Origin: Chitinophaga pinensis
Lineage (GTDB): Bacteria; Bacteroidota; Bacteroidia; M30B66
Direction: 5' to 3'
Assembly (NCBI GenBank): GCA_943330985.1
Contig: CALQJV010000068.1
Location: forward strand, 1 to 6,780
DNA length: 6,780 bases
Part shown: one piece after another, positions 6,766 through 6,780 of the stretch
Layout of the letters: each line of letters opens with the position of its first letter
Numbering within the stretch: position 1 is the first letter of the stretch
Made by a program: the position numbers and the translations under genes
Notes under the pieces: generated by a model
Seen by the model: the letters and a program-made list of their open reading frames with translations, nothing else
Databases searched by the model: none
What the model was told of the DNA's origin: nothing

Positions 6766-6780
6766 ATACTTATTGCCAAA

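Noticed and set aside
1..6780. tRNA or rRNA genes, riboswitches, insertion sequences, CRISPR arrays or phage genes
   Set aside because: Nearly every base lies in one of four intact protein genes, and I saw no spaced direct repeats, transposase motifs or tRNA-like cloverleaf sequence.

Overview
The window looks like a piece of a Bacteroidota chromosome, most likely Flavobacteriales (a Crocinitomicaceae/Fluviicola-like organism is a guess). Four things point there: a secreted protein ending in a type IX secretion (T9SS) type A sorting domain, a DUF4421 protein (a family I know only from Bacteroidota), the long roughly 630-residue PurF-like amidophosphoribosyltransferase typical of that phylum, and AT-rich DNA whose genes lack clear Shine-Dalgarno sequences.

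Layout. Three genes run on the plus strand: a dicarboxylate/amino acid:cation symporter (29-1384), a secreted multidomain M43-family metalloprotease with a T9SS C-terminal signal (1480-3777), and a DUF4421 predicted outer-membrane beta-barrel protein (3784-4863). The last two are 6 bases apart and are very probably co-transcribed. The protease has a 95-base leader containing an imperfect AT-rich dyad. On the minus strand, a PurF-like amidophosphoribosyltransferase (6765-4864) converges on the barrel gene so tightly that the two stop codons abut with no base between them. No stretch above about 100 bases is non-coding. I see no RNA genes, mobile elements, CRISPR arrays or long repeats.

How the genes may work together. 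The protease would be exported by the Sec system and then the T9SS, and would degrade protein outside the cell or at its surface. The barrel protein next to it is an outer-membrane protein of unknown role. The symporter upstream could take up acidic amino acids or C4-dicarboxylates released by such degradation; that link is an inference from adjacency only. The PurF-like enzyme belongs to purine synthesis and is probably functionally unrelated.

Most of the window is ordinary housekeeping and secretion content, and I find no clear new system. The points most worth a second look are the altered catalytic-loop and oxyanion-hole motifs of the PurF-like enzyme, the mixed DctA-like and GltPh-like substrate-site signature plus an extra N-terminal hydrophobic stretch in the symporter, the tight protease/DUF4421 pair, and the zero-gap convergent junction with inverted repeats lying inside coding sequence.
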